DNA from: Streptomyces roseifaciens
GTDB lineage: Bacteria > Actinomycetota > Actinomycetes > Streptomycetales > Streptomycetaceae
NCBI RefSeq assembly: GCF_001445655.1
Contig: NZ_LNBE01000003.1
Span: 1,966,530 to 2,030,529 of the forward strand
Reading direction: 5' to 3'
DNA length: 64,000 bases
The position numbers were made by a program, and so were the translations under genes. Under the pieces are notes generated by a model. It saw only the letters and a list, made by a program, of their open reading frames with translations. It had not been told where the DNA came from and did no database searches. Below, piece after piece: positions 27,224-34,976 of this stretch (its first letter is position 1; each line of letters starts with the position of its first letter).

Positions 27224-28024
27224 GTGACGGGGCGGCGGAGAACACGGTATGCGGTGATGCTGGCCACGGCTGCTGCGCTGGCGATGACCGGCGAGGCGGC
27301 GGCCGACGACGGTGGCGCGAGTGTCGCGACCGGCAATACGTCGGTGAACGCTGTCCTGCACCGCCTGCCGAGCCTGCTGCCGCCTCATCCCCCGTCGCAC
27401 GTCGCCGTGAACGGACTGGGCGGCAATGTTCAAGCGGAAGTGACCGACAACGGCCAAGGGTGCCTGGACGTCACTGCGCGCGTGCTCAACACCGTGGACG
27501 CAGAGGTGTGGCTGAAGTGCCGCAACGCCAGGCCGCCCGCCCCGGCGCCACCTGCCCCCGCCCCTCCGGCCCCCGCCCCTCCGGCCCCCGCCCCTCCTGC
27601 CCCTGCGCCGCCCGCGCCCGCTCCGCCGGCCCCGCCCGCTCCCGTCCCCCCACCAGGTGCACCGCAAGTACCCCCGGCCCCCGCGCCTCCTGCCCCGGCG
27701 CCCGTAGTCCCGCCTCCCGCGCCGGCGCCCCCGGCTCCCGCCCCACCGGCTCAACTCCCGCCGGCCCCCGCCCCGGTTGTGAGGACGCCGCCCCGCCCCG
27801 CCCCGCCTACCGCCCCGCCGAACACGGCGCCCGTTCCGAAACCGCCCACCAACCTGTGCGGACCCAGGAACCGTTGCCCCTCCTACCGGAAGGTCCTCCC
27901 GTCAGCGACCGAGAAGCAGCTCCGGGGCCTGTCGCTGGTGACCCTCACCCTGCTGCTCACCACCCCGGCCGTGCTGGCCGCGGCGCTGCTGCGGCCGCGC
28001 TCCAGCAGCCGACGAAACCGGTGA
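27224..28024 (+). CDS. Pro/Ala-rich cell-surface protein with C-terminal membrane anchor
   Basis: The protein has about 266 residues. I start at GTG (VTGRRRTRYAV...), which keeps the basic n-region before the hydrophobic segment ending in GEAAA/D; other starts are possible. A globular part of about 70 residues (NTSVNAVLHRLPS, NVQAEVTDNGQGCLDVTARVLNTVDAEVWLKC) is followed by about 110 residues of PAP repeats and then a basic Cys-pair segment (LCGPRNRCPSYRK). It ends in one helix (LVTLTLLLTTPAVLAAALL) and a basic tail. The layout suggests a wall-spanning stalk that presents the N-terminal domain outside. Function unknown. Confidence 0.7.
   Translation: MTGRRRTRYAVMLATAAALAMTGEAAADDGGASVATGNTSVNAVLHRLPSLLPPHPPSHVAVNGLGGNVQAEVTDNGQGCLDVTARVLNTVDAEVWLKCRNARPPAPAPPAPAPPAPAPPAPAPPAPAPPAPAPPAPPAPVPPPGAPQVPPAPAPPAPAPVVPPPAPAPPAPAPPAQLPPAPAPVVRTPPRPAPPTAPPNTAPVPKPPTNLCGPRNRCPSYRKVLPSATEKQLRGLSLVTLTLLLTTPAVLAAALLRPRSSSRRNR
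27535..27780 (+). repeat. Pro-Ala coding repeat
   Basis: Imperfect short units around GCCCCCGCCCCTCCGGCC encode PAPPAPAPP-type stretches in the surface protein. The densest block is 27545-27640. Confidence 0.8.
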
Positions 28025-28103
28025 GGGGCCGGAGCGTGCGTTGCAACCGTGCCCGTCGGCGGGGAAGGTTGTGGTCTCCGATGGATCGACGGCGGTGGTG
28101 CGG

Positions 28104-29351
28104 ATGGCGCGTGTGGTCGTCCTGGGGGAGTTCCGCGCGGACAGGATCGTGCCACCGTTCAGGGACGGCGGCGCGAAGGTCACCGTGCTGGGATTCGCGG
28201 ACCTGACGTCGTTCCTGGGCCCCGGGACGGCGTGCGGAGAGCTGCCGACGACTCTCGACGAACGCAGGACGCTGCAGCTGCTCGAGGAGCACCGGGCCGA
28301 AGTCGCCGTTCCCAACATGGGGTGTCCCGGACAGGAGCAGCTCCTGCCCGTCTACTCCCGGGCGGCATCCCGGCTGCGTGGCGCGGGCTGCCGTATGCCC
28401 GTGCACCCGGAGGGGTTCGCGACGTCGGCCAGCGACAAGGTGGCGTTCCACCGCCTCGCGGGGGAGCGGGGCTGGCCCGTGCCGCGGGGCGTCGTCTGCG
28501 AGGCGGCGGCGGAGCTGCCGGGTGCCGTGGGCGAACTCGGGTTCCCCGTGCTGGTCAAGGAGGCCCGCAGCGAGTTCCACGCCGGACGCCACTACGTACG
28601 GGACCGGGAGCATCTGGACCGGGTGTCCGGCGAGGTGAGGTATCCGGTACTGGTCCAGGAGGCGGTGTCGGGGGAGGAGTACACGCTGGAGCTCCTCTCC
28701 GGGCCGCGGTCCTCGGCGGCCGGGCCATCGGCCACGGTCGCGTGGCCGGTTGCCTCCCTGGGCCGGCTAGGCAGCGATTGTGCTCCGGGTCGGCGGGTGC
28801 GAGTCGCACCGGCGGTGCTGCCCGCGCGAGTGCAGGAGGAACTGGCCGCCACGGTCGTGGACATGGTGGAGTCGACAGCTCCCCTGGGCCCGTGGCAGAT
28901 GGACTTCGCCGTCACCGACGACGGCCGGCTGCAGGTGATCGAGCTGAACGGCCGGCTGGGCGGCGTGTCCAACATGAGCTGGGCGAGTACGGGACTCGAC
29001 CCGCACGTGGCGTACGCGCACGCTGTGCTGGGCCGTGCGCCGTCCACGCGGCGGGCCCGCGCCCACCGGGTGGCGCTCGAACTGCCCGTGCGCAACGGGG
29101 CCGCCCTGCCGCCCCCGCCGACGGGGACGGAGCTGATGGCCTTCCCGGGAAACCCCGCCAACCGGGGCCCCTTCATCGGCGGGTACCACCGTCCCGTCCT
29201 GTGCGTCCCGGGCGACCGAGCCGATGTGGTGAGCGCCTGGCTGCGGTCCCTGCCGCCGGGAACGCTGCTGAACGGGGCGGACGAGGCGGCTGCTCAGCTG
29301 GGGCGCGGGCTGTACGCCCTGCGGCGGGACGGCGGCCGGCCTCCGCTGTGA
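28104..29351 (+). CDS. ATP-grasp carboxylate-amine ligase-like protein
   Basis: The protein has 415 residues from MARVVVLGEF. It has a Rossmann-like N-terminal third, then the ATP-grasp fold: SDKVAFHRLAGERGWPVPRGVV, FPVLVKEARSEFHAG (Lys for ATP), YPVLVQEAVSGEEYTLELL, and the metal site QMDFAVTDDGRLQVIELNGRLGGVSNM (Asp/Glu/Asn). This resembles carbamoyl-phosphate-synthase-type ligases that join a carboxylate to an amine or thiol. The last about 110 residues are a separate domain. There is no precursor peptide gene beside it. Three oxygenase or ligase genes follow within 3.6 kb, so a small biosynthetic role is possible. Confidence 0.85.
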   Translation: MARVVVLGEFRADRIVPPFRDGGAKVTVLGFADLTSFLGPGTACGELPTTLDERRTLQLLEEHRAEVAVPNMGCPGQEQLLPVYSRAASRLRGAGCRMPVHPEGFATSASDKVAFHRLAGERGWPVPRGVVCEAAAELPGAVGELGFPVLVKEARSEFHAGRHYVRDREHLDRVSGEVRYPVLVQEAVSGEEYTLELLSGPRSSAAGPSATVAWPVASLGRLGSDCAPGRRVRVAPAVLPARVQEELAATVVDMVESTAPLGPWQMDFAVTDDGRLQVIELNGRLGGVSNMSWASTGLDPHVAYAHAVLGRAPSTRRARAHRVALELPVRNGAALPPPPTGTELMAFPGNPANRGPFIGGYHRPVLCVPGDRADVVSAWLRSLPPGTLLNGADEAAAQLGRGLYALRRDGGRPPL

Positions 29352-29373
29352 AAGCCCGACAGTCTCCGCTGTG

Positions 29374-29437
29374 ACGGCCTCCCCGCCGGCATCGGCACGG
29401 CGTCAACGGCCTCCCCGCCCGCGTCGGTACGGCATCA
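29374..29437. repeat. 32-bp tandem duplication
   Basis: Two adjacent 32-base copies beginning ACGGCCTCCCCGCC and ending CGGCRTCA, with about five differences. The second copy contributes the stop codon of the minus-strand oxygenase gene. Confidence 0.75.
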
Positions 29438-30070
29438 TGCGAGGAGGTTGGTGATGAGCTTGCGCACCCTGCCCTCCGTGACCGGCAGGACGCCGTGGAC
29501 CAGCTGGGTGCCGTAGACGACGGTGGTGCCCGGCGGCGGGCTGCAGATCCAGCGGGTGTGCGGCAGGTCGTCGAGTTTCACCGGGCCCGAGCGGGCGGTG
29601 ATCTCGTGGACGAGCCGCGTTCCGGGCGCGTAGTCGCTTTCGGCCGCCGGGGTGGTGTCGCTCCACAGGGCGTCGGCCGAGTAGGTGTCGAGGTGGAACT
29701 CGCCACCCCGTTCGGCGTCCTGGAGGTTGAAGGCGACCCGGGCGATCCGCTGCGGCCGGGCCTGCGGGTCGCCCACGCCGTGAACGTGCGGACGGATCTT
29801 GTCGCCGGGTTTGAGGTCGTGGTACAGCCACGGATCGGTGCCCGAGGCGGAGGGGAACACCCGGCGCAGCGCGGGCAGGGCCCGCCGCACGGCGCCGTTC
29901 AGGAGGGCCTGTGCCGCGTCGGGCGGGGTCGTTCCCTCGCTGGGCCGTACGGGAACCCAGCCGGTGGCCGCGAGGTGTTCGTCCAGGACCTTGGTCAGCT
30001 CGGCCGTCTCGTCGGCGGTGAGGAAGTCCTCGACGGTCTGCACGGCCAGGGTCTCGGTCATGTGGATCAC
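29435..30070 (-). CDS. 2-oxoglutarate/Fe(II) dioxygenase (prolyl-4-hydroxylase-like)
   Basis: The protein has 211 residues. I choose the GTG at 30070 because GGAGGAG lies seven bases upstream; the ATG three codons later is too far from it. The double-stranded beta-helix core has KIRPHVHGVGDPQ, RVAFNLQDAERGGEFHLDTYS, PPPGTTVVYGTQLVHGV and a final basic VRKLITNLL. Candidate Fe ligands are the His in RPHVHG and the His in LVHGV, with Arg for 2-oxoglutarate in the last strand. It is divergent from the flavin monooxygenase gene. The substrate could be a free amino acid, a peptide or a natural product. Confidence 0.82.
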   Translation of the reverse strand: MIHMTETLAVQTVEDFLTADETAELTKVLDEHLAATGWVPVRPSEGTTPPDAAQALLNGAVRRALPALRRVFPSASGTDPWLYHDLKPGDKIRPHVHGVGDPQARPQRIARVAFNLQDAERGGEFHLDTYSADALWSDTTPAAESDYAPGTRLVHEITARSGPVKLDDLPHTRWICSPPPGTTVVYGTQLVHGVLPVTEGRVRKLITNLLA

Positions 30071-30128
30071 TGGCGGACTCCTCCCGCGGGCCCGGTGGCC
30101 CGGCCGTCTCATTCCAGTGCGGGACGGT

Positions 30129-30153
30129 GCCGAAGCCAAGCGCCGGCTTCGGC
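30129..30153. promoter_or_regulatory. inverted repeat between divergent oxygenase genes
   Basis: GCCGAAGCC and GGCTTCGGC are perfect 9-bp arms around a 7-base spacer, placed midway between the 2OG oxygenase and flavoprotein starts. A shared operator is plausible. Confidence 0.4.
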
Positions 30154-30206
30154 CAATCCCGAAGGGCCGCTTGACGGTCCTCGCTCATGCGGCGAAAGGT
30201 GAGGGA

Positions 30207-31742
30207 GTGACGTCCCGGGGCGCAGGCATCGACGCAGGCATGGACCCAGGCATGGACACCGAAGTGCTCGTCGTGGGGGCGGGGCCGACGGGACTGCTGC
30301 TGGCGTGCGAACTGGCACTGGCGGGCGTACGGGTCCGGGTGGTCGACAAGCGCGCGTCGCCCCACCGGGAGTCACGGGCGCTCAACCTTCACCCGCGCAG
30401 CATCGAGCTGATGGACATGCGCGGCCTGGCCGGCCGCTTCCTGGCCGCAGGCCGCACCGTGCCCGGCTGGCAGTTCGCCGTCAGCCTCAAGCGGCGGCTG
30501 GACTTCACCGGGCTCGACACCCGGCACCCCTACGCGCTGCTGCTGGCCCAGGCACGGACCGAGGCGCTGCTGGCGGAACGGGCCCGGGAGCTGGGGGTGG
30601 AGGTCCACCGCGGGTGCGAGGCCGTCGCAGTCGGGCAGGACGCCCACGGCGCCGTGGCCGGTCTCTCCGGACCCGGCGGCCCGGTCACGATTCGCTGCGC
30701 GTACGTCGTCGGTTGCGACGGCGGGCGCAGCCGGGTCCGGCAGGCCGCCGGCATCGGGTTCCCGGGGACGCGCGAGTCCATGAGCGCGGTCGTGGGGGAC
30801 TTCGCCGTCGCCGACCACGCGTGCAACGAACGGGCCCGGCAGCACGGCGTCCTCGTCGCCCGCCTGGAGAGCGGGCTGACCCGGTTCGTGGTCATGGACC
30901 CCCGGCGGATCCGGACTCCCTCCTCCGAACCGGTGACCCTGGAGGAGTTCCGCACCTCACTGAGGCAGGTGTGCGGCACCGACTGCGGCATCGGCGAGCC
31001 CCGGTGGCTGTCGAGGTTCGGCAACACCACCCGCCTCGCCGGGACCTACCGCCGCGGCCGCGTCCTGCTGGCCGGCGATGCCGCGCACGTCCACTTCCCC
31101 GTCGGGGCCCAGGGCCTGAACACCGGGCTGCAGGACGCCATGAACCTCGGGTGGAAGCTCGCCGCCGCGGTCCGGGGCTGGGCGCCGCCCGGTCTGCTGG
31201 ACACCTATCACGCCGAGCGCCACCCCGTCGGCCACGCCGTCACCGCGGGCACCCGGGCGCAGACCCTGCTGGTGGAACTCCCCCTCACCGAGCAGTACGG
31301 ACTCCCTGCGGAGCTCCTGTGCGAGCTGCTCGACACGCTCCTGGGCATGAGCGAGGTCAACCGGTACCTGGCCGGCCGGATCTCCGCCCTCGACACCGCC
31401 TATCCTCCGTCCCTGCCGGACGCCGACCCGCTCACCGGCCGGCGCATGCCCGATATCGACCTGACGACGGCGGCCGGGCCGGCCCGCGTGTACGAACTCC
31501 TCCGCGACGGCCGCTTCGTCCTGCTGCACTTCGGCGAAGGCACGGGCCCGGACGAGTCCTCCCGCACCCGCGCAGTCACCGCCCGCCGGCACGAGGCCCG
31601 GTCGGACCTCGACGGCGTGAGCGCCGTACTCGTCAGGCCCGACGGCCACATCGCCTGGGCGACCCGCACCACCGACCCGCGTGCCCTGAACGCCGAACGG
31701 GCCGAGGCGCTGCTGGCGTGGACCGGCACCCGAGTGGGCTGA
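30207..31742 (+). CDS. FAD-dependent aromatic hydroxylase-type monooxygenase
   Basis: The protein has 511 residues from GTG 30207 (AAAGG seven bases upstream); ATGs at 30240 and 30252 are alternatives. All three class A flavoprotein motifs are present: the FAD Rossmann motif VLVVGAGPTGLLLACELALAG, the DG motif YVVGCDGGRSRVRQAAG, and the GD motif VLLAGDAAHVHFPVGAQGLNTG. The C-terminal about 110 residues form the thioredoxin-like domain of phenol and polyketide hydroxylases (VLVRPDGHIAWATR). RdmE- or PgaE-like enzymes of this size hydroxylate aromatic polyketides, but no polyketide synthase is in the window. Confidence 0.9.
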   Translation: MTSRGAGIDAGMDPGMDTEVLVVGAGPTGLLLACELALAGVRVRVVDKRASPHRESRALNLHPRSIELMDMRGLAGRFLAAGRTVPGWQFAVSLKRRLDFTGLDTRHPYALLLAQARTEALLAERARELGVEVHRGCEAVAVGQDAHGAVAGLSGPGGPVTIRCAYVVGCDGGRSRVRQAAGIGFPGTRESMSAVVGDFAVADHACNERARQHGVLVARLESGLTRFVVMDPRRIRTPSSEPVTLEEFRTSLRQVCGTDCGIGEPRWLSRFGNTTRLAGTYRRGRVLLAGDAAHVHFPVGAQGLNTGLQDAMNLGWKLAAAVRGWAPPGLLDTYHAERHPVGHAVTAGTRAQTLLVELPLTEQYGLPAELLCELLDTLLGMSEVNRYLAGRISALDTAYPPSLPDADPLTGRRMPDIDLTTAAGPARVYELLRDGRFVLLHFGEGTGPDESSRTRAVTARRHEARSDLDGVSAVLVRPDGHIAWATRTTDPRALNAERAEALLAWTGTRVG

Positions 31743-31802
31743 CGGCGAGGCTCTCCTCGCGGTCGAGCCGGCCGGTCCCGGGCCCGCACGCCCCGTCGAG
31801 GG

Positions 31803-32492
31803 TCACGAGAAGGAGATGTTGCCCCGCCCCGCGACCGTCCGCAGACCGCGGGCCGCGCAGCCGGTCACGTCGGTGGTGGGCACCGCCCAGCCGCGTACGT
31901 GGCGGTCCGCCATCCGCCCCGAGACGACGTCGCCGCTGAGGAAGGCGTCCGCAGGGGTGTAGCCGCCACCGCCGCGCGAGGACGGCCTCAGGTGGGAGGT
32001 TCCGGCGGTCCGGCCGCGCTGGGCCCAGCCGTGGTACCAGGTGATGACGGCGGACCCCTCGGGGCGGGCGGCGGTGAGGCAGTTGGCCGTCGCCGCGCCG
32101 CGCAGGACCATCCTTCCGGACCGGATCCCGTACTGGCTGCCGTCCGCGGAGGTGCAGCGGTCGAGCAGGACCGTACCCGTGGCCGACACCCGCTGCACGC
32201 GGCCGGTGACGGGCGGGCGGAAGACGAGGGGGTCGCCGGGGGCGGTCTGCAGGGAGCAGGACAGGGCGGTCCCGGCCAAGGCCGTACCGGCCGGGGCCGC
32301 CCCGGTCACGGCGGTCACGGCCGGAGCGGTCCGGGCTGTGCCGCGCGCGGGGGCGGCCGACGCCGGCGTGGTCCCGGGACCGGCGGTCGTGCAGAGGGCG
32401 CCGAGCAGCAGGGCGCCCAGAGCCGCGTGGATCGTCGCGGTGCGCGGACGGCGCGGACGACGGGCGCGGCGCGGACGGTGCGTGGTGGTCAT
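31803..32492 (-). CDS. secreted protein coupled to an MMPL pump
   Basis: The protein has 229 residues. A very basic start (MTTTHRPRRARRPRRPRT) leads into a signal peptide ending about ASA/A. The exported part is Gly/Thr/Ala-rich with four to six Cys (LSCSLQT, DRCTSADG, ANCLTAA, TGCAARG). I do not recognise a family. The ATG overlaps the stop of the pump gene by four bases (ATGA), so the two are translated together, and a periplasmic or wall-side partner of the pump is the likely role. Confidence 0.72.
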   Translation of the reverse strand: MTTTHRPRRARRPRRPRTATIHAALGALLLGALCTTAGPGTTPASAAPARGTARTAPAVTAVTGAAPAGTALAGTALSCSLQTAPGDPLVFRPPVTGRVQRVSATGTVLLDRCTSADGSQYGIRSGRMVLRGAATANCLTAARPEGSAVITWYHGWAQRGRTAGTSHLRPSSRGGGGYTPADAFLSGDVVSGRMADRHVRGWAVPTTDVTGCAARGLRTVAGRGNISFS

Positions 32493-34753
32493 GTGCGGAT
32501 CTTCTTCCTGACGGTCTGTTTCTGCTGGGCCGGCACGGCACCCGTGGGTGCCGGCGGCACGAAGGCGGTGTGGAGTCCGAGGCGCCGGTGGAGACGCCGC
32601 AGCGGCGCGGGCGCCCACCAGTTGGCGCGCCCGGCCAACTGCATGAAGGCGGGCACGAGGACGCCGCGTACGACGGTGGCGTCCACGAGCACGGCGAGGG
32701 CGATGCCGCATCCGAACATCTTCAGCAGCACCACGTGCGAGGTCAGCAGCGGCAGCACGGCGATGGCGACGAGCAGCGACGCCGTGGTGATCACCCGGCC
32801 GGTGCGGGCGATGCCGTTGACGACGGCGGTGCGGCAGTCGGCGCCGGCCCGGTACTCCTCCTGGATGCGGGCGATGAGGAAGAGCTCGTAGTCCACCGAG
32901 ACCCCGAAGGCGAAGCAGAACATCACCACCGGCATGGCCGTCTCCAGCTCGCCCGTCACGGCGAACGACCCGAGGAGGCCGCGCAGGTGGCCGTCCTGGA
33001 AGACGTGGACCATGGCCCCGAAGCTGGCGCACATGCTCAACGTGGCCAGCACCACGGCCTTGAGCGGGATGAGCAGCGAGCCGGTGAAAAGGAACAGCAG
33101 GACCAGCACGCAGCCGATCAACAGCGCCCCGATGAAGGGCAGGACGTGCGCCAGGGCCGTCTTGGTGTCCAGCACGCGCGCCGGGCAGCCGGTGACCAGG
33201 TGTGGGCCGGGGGAGGGCAGCGCGCGCAGGGTCTGTACGAGGTCCGGGTCGCTCGCGGGCGGACCGGATCCCGTCACCGCGAGCCAGGTGCCGCCCATGG
33301 TGATCTGCAGCAGCGATCCGGGCGTCGGCCCGGCCACCTGGCGCCCGTGGGCGTACGTCCCCAGGCCCGTCACCACGCTCGCGACGTCGGGCCGTTCGGA
33401 CAGCTGCCGGGCGTAGGCGGTCACCTCGGCCTCCTGCTCGACGGCATCCGTGGCCGGCAACAGGACGGTGACGGCGCGATCCCACGGGAGGGAGAAGTCG
33501 CGCTCGATCCCGGCGGCGACGGCGTGGGACTCCAGCCCGGCCGGCAGCACCCGGTAGTCGGTGACGCCGAAGCGGACGTGGGCGAACGGCAGCGCCGACG
33601 CGGCGAGCAGCAGCACGCAGCAGCCGCCGGCCAGGACGGGCCGGCCGGTGGCGGCACGGGCGACGCGCCGCCACAGCGGGCTCTCCGCGGAACGGGCCCG
33701 GCGCCACCGGGCCAGCGGGTCGCCGCGGTCGATCCAGCGGCCGAGCAGAACCAGCAGCGCCGGCAGGACGACAGCCGTGGCGAGCCCGCAGCACAGCACG
33801 ACCGCGATGCCCGCGCAGGCCAGAGACCGCAGGAACGGCAGGGGGAACAGCAGCATGGGGGTCAGGCAGACCGCGATCGTGCCGCTGGAGAAGAACACCG
33901 TGCGCCCGGCGGTGCGCATGGTGCGCAGCGTGGCGCCCCGGGTGTCGGGTCTGCCGTCGGCATCGTGCGCGTCGCCTTCCACGGCGGCGAGTTCCTGGCG
34001 GTAGCGGCTGACGAGGAGCAACCCGTAGTCGACGGCCACGCCGAAGCCGAGCGCCGTCGCGACGTTCGTGGCGAGCGCGGACACGGGCATCACGCCGGCC
34101 AGCGCACACAGCAGCGGATAGGCGCCCAGCACCGCGAACAGCCCGGTCAGCACCGGCAGCAGGGCCGCGACCGGGGAACCGAAGGCCAGCAGCAGCGCCA
34201 GCGCGGCCAGCGGCACGCCGAGCAGCTCGGCCCGGAGCAGCTCCTGCCCGCTGACCTCGGTGGCCTGCGCCGAGACGTAGGAGGTGCCGGTGGCCGACAC
34301 CCGCAGCGGACCGTGGGCACCGGTGAAGCGCGGCACCAGCCGTGCGGCGGCCCGCGCCGTGGCCGTGTCGTCCCCCGCCAGGTCGGCCACGACGAGGGCG
34401 CTGCGCCCGTTCTCGCTCAGCAGCTCGGAGGCGCCCGTGTTCCAGTACGAGTAGACGCGCTCGACGCCCGGCTGCCGGGAGAGCCTGACGGTGAGGTCCA
34501 GGCCCGCGCGGGAGACGTCCTCCGAACCGGCGGGGGAGCGGGCGTCCGCGCGCAGCACCAGGTCCGGCAGGCCCGCGTGGAAGCGCTCGGCCAGGACGGC
34601 GTCGGCGCGAGCGGCCTCGGTCCCGGTGGCGAGATAGCCGCCGCCGCTGAACTGAGGGCGGGCTCCCAGCAGCCACAGCCCCAGCACCGCCCCCAGGAGG
34701 CCCGCCCCGGCCAGCACCCGCCAGGGACGGGAAACCACCCACCGAGTCATCAT
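32489..34753 (-). CDS. MMPL-family RND transporter
   Basis: The protein has 754 residues with the two-half MMPL layout. Key helices carry GFGVAVDYGLLLVSRYRQE and AFGVSVDYELFLIARIQEEY; the Asp in each VDY motif serves proton transfer. External loops of about 150 residues sit after helix 1 and helix 7. It is coupled to the secreted protein gene and divergent from the lipocalin/prenyl-synthase fusion, with a 12-bp-arm palindrome between them. MMPL proteins commonly move polyprenyl or lipid-like molecules, which would suit the divergent prenyl synthase. Confidence 0.92.
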   Translation of the reverse strand: MMTRWVVSRPWRVLAGAGLLGAVLGLWLLGARPQFSGGGYLATGTEAARADAVLAERFHAGLPDLVLRADARSPAGSEDVSRAGLDLTVRLSRQPGVERVYSYWNTGASELLSENGRSALVVADLAGDDTATARAAARLVPRFTGAHGPLRVSATGTSYVSAQATEVSGQELLRAELLGVPLAALALLLAFGSPVAALLPVLTGLFAVLGAYPLLCALAGVMPVSALATNVATALGFGVAVDYGLLLVSRYRQELAAVEGDAHDADGRPDTRGATLRTMRTAGRTVFFSSGTIAVCLTPMLLFPLPFLRSLACAGIAVVLCCGLATAVVLPALLVLLGRWIDRGDPLARWRRARSAESPLWRRVARAATGRPVLAGGCCVLLLAASALPFAHVRFGVTDYRVLPAGLESHAVAAGIERDFSLPWDRAVTVLLPATDAVEQEAEVTAYARQLSERPDVASVVTGLGTYAHGRQVAGPTPGSLLQITMGGTWLAVTGSGPPASDPDLVQTLRALPSPGPHLVTGCPARVLDTKTALAHVLPFIGALLIGCVLVLLFLFTGSLLIPLKAVVLATLSMCASFGAMVHVFQDGHLRGLLGSFAVTGELETAMPVVMFCFAFGVSVDYELFLIARIQEEYRAGADCRTAVVNGIARTGRVITTASLLVAIAVLPLLTSHVVLLKMFGCGIALAVLVDATVVRGVLVPAFMQLAGRANWWAPAPLRRLHRRLGLHTAFVPPAPTGAVPAQQKQTVRKKIRT

Positions 34754-34855
34754 CTTCGTCCACCGTCCCCATCCGTCGTGTCCCGGGTATACGGCGGCGG
34801 CCGGGCACCCCTGCGGGCGGCACGCCCGCGCTCACCCGAATGCACCCGACAGGGC

Positions 34856-34882
34856 ATGGATCGCCCGCCACGGGCGATCCAT
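34856..34882. promoter_or_regulatory. 27-bp palindrome, candidate operator
   Basis: ATGGATCGCCCG and CGGGCGATCCAT are perfect 12-bp arms around CCA. The site is about 100 bases from both divergent start codons (MMPL pump and fusion gene) and upstream of the likely -35 of the latter. It fits a dimeric repressor controlling both directions. Confidence 0.6.
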
Positions 34883-34905
34883 ACGGGTGGTCGCAGGTAA
34901 CCGTG

Positions 34906-34934
34906 TTGACGCTCGTGCGGTTGGGCGGTTACGG
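34906..34934 (+). promoter_or_regulatory. candidate promoter of the fusion gene
   Basis: TTGACG (34906-34911) is followed after 17 bases by TTACGG (34929-34934), a fair -35/-10 pair for the main sigma factor. The GTG start is 43 bases further on. Confidence 0.4.
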
Positions 34935-34976
34935 CCAGTACGCAACCCGCACCGCAGGACTCCCCTTGGGGCACCC

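Noticed and set aside
27535..27780. Dense short repeats that might suggest a CRISPR array
   Set aside because: The units are contiguous Pro-Ala codons without unique spacers and are in frame within a protein gene.
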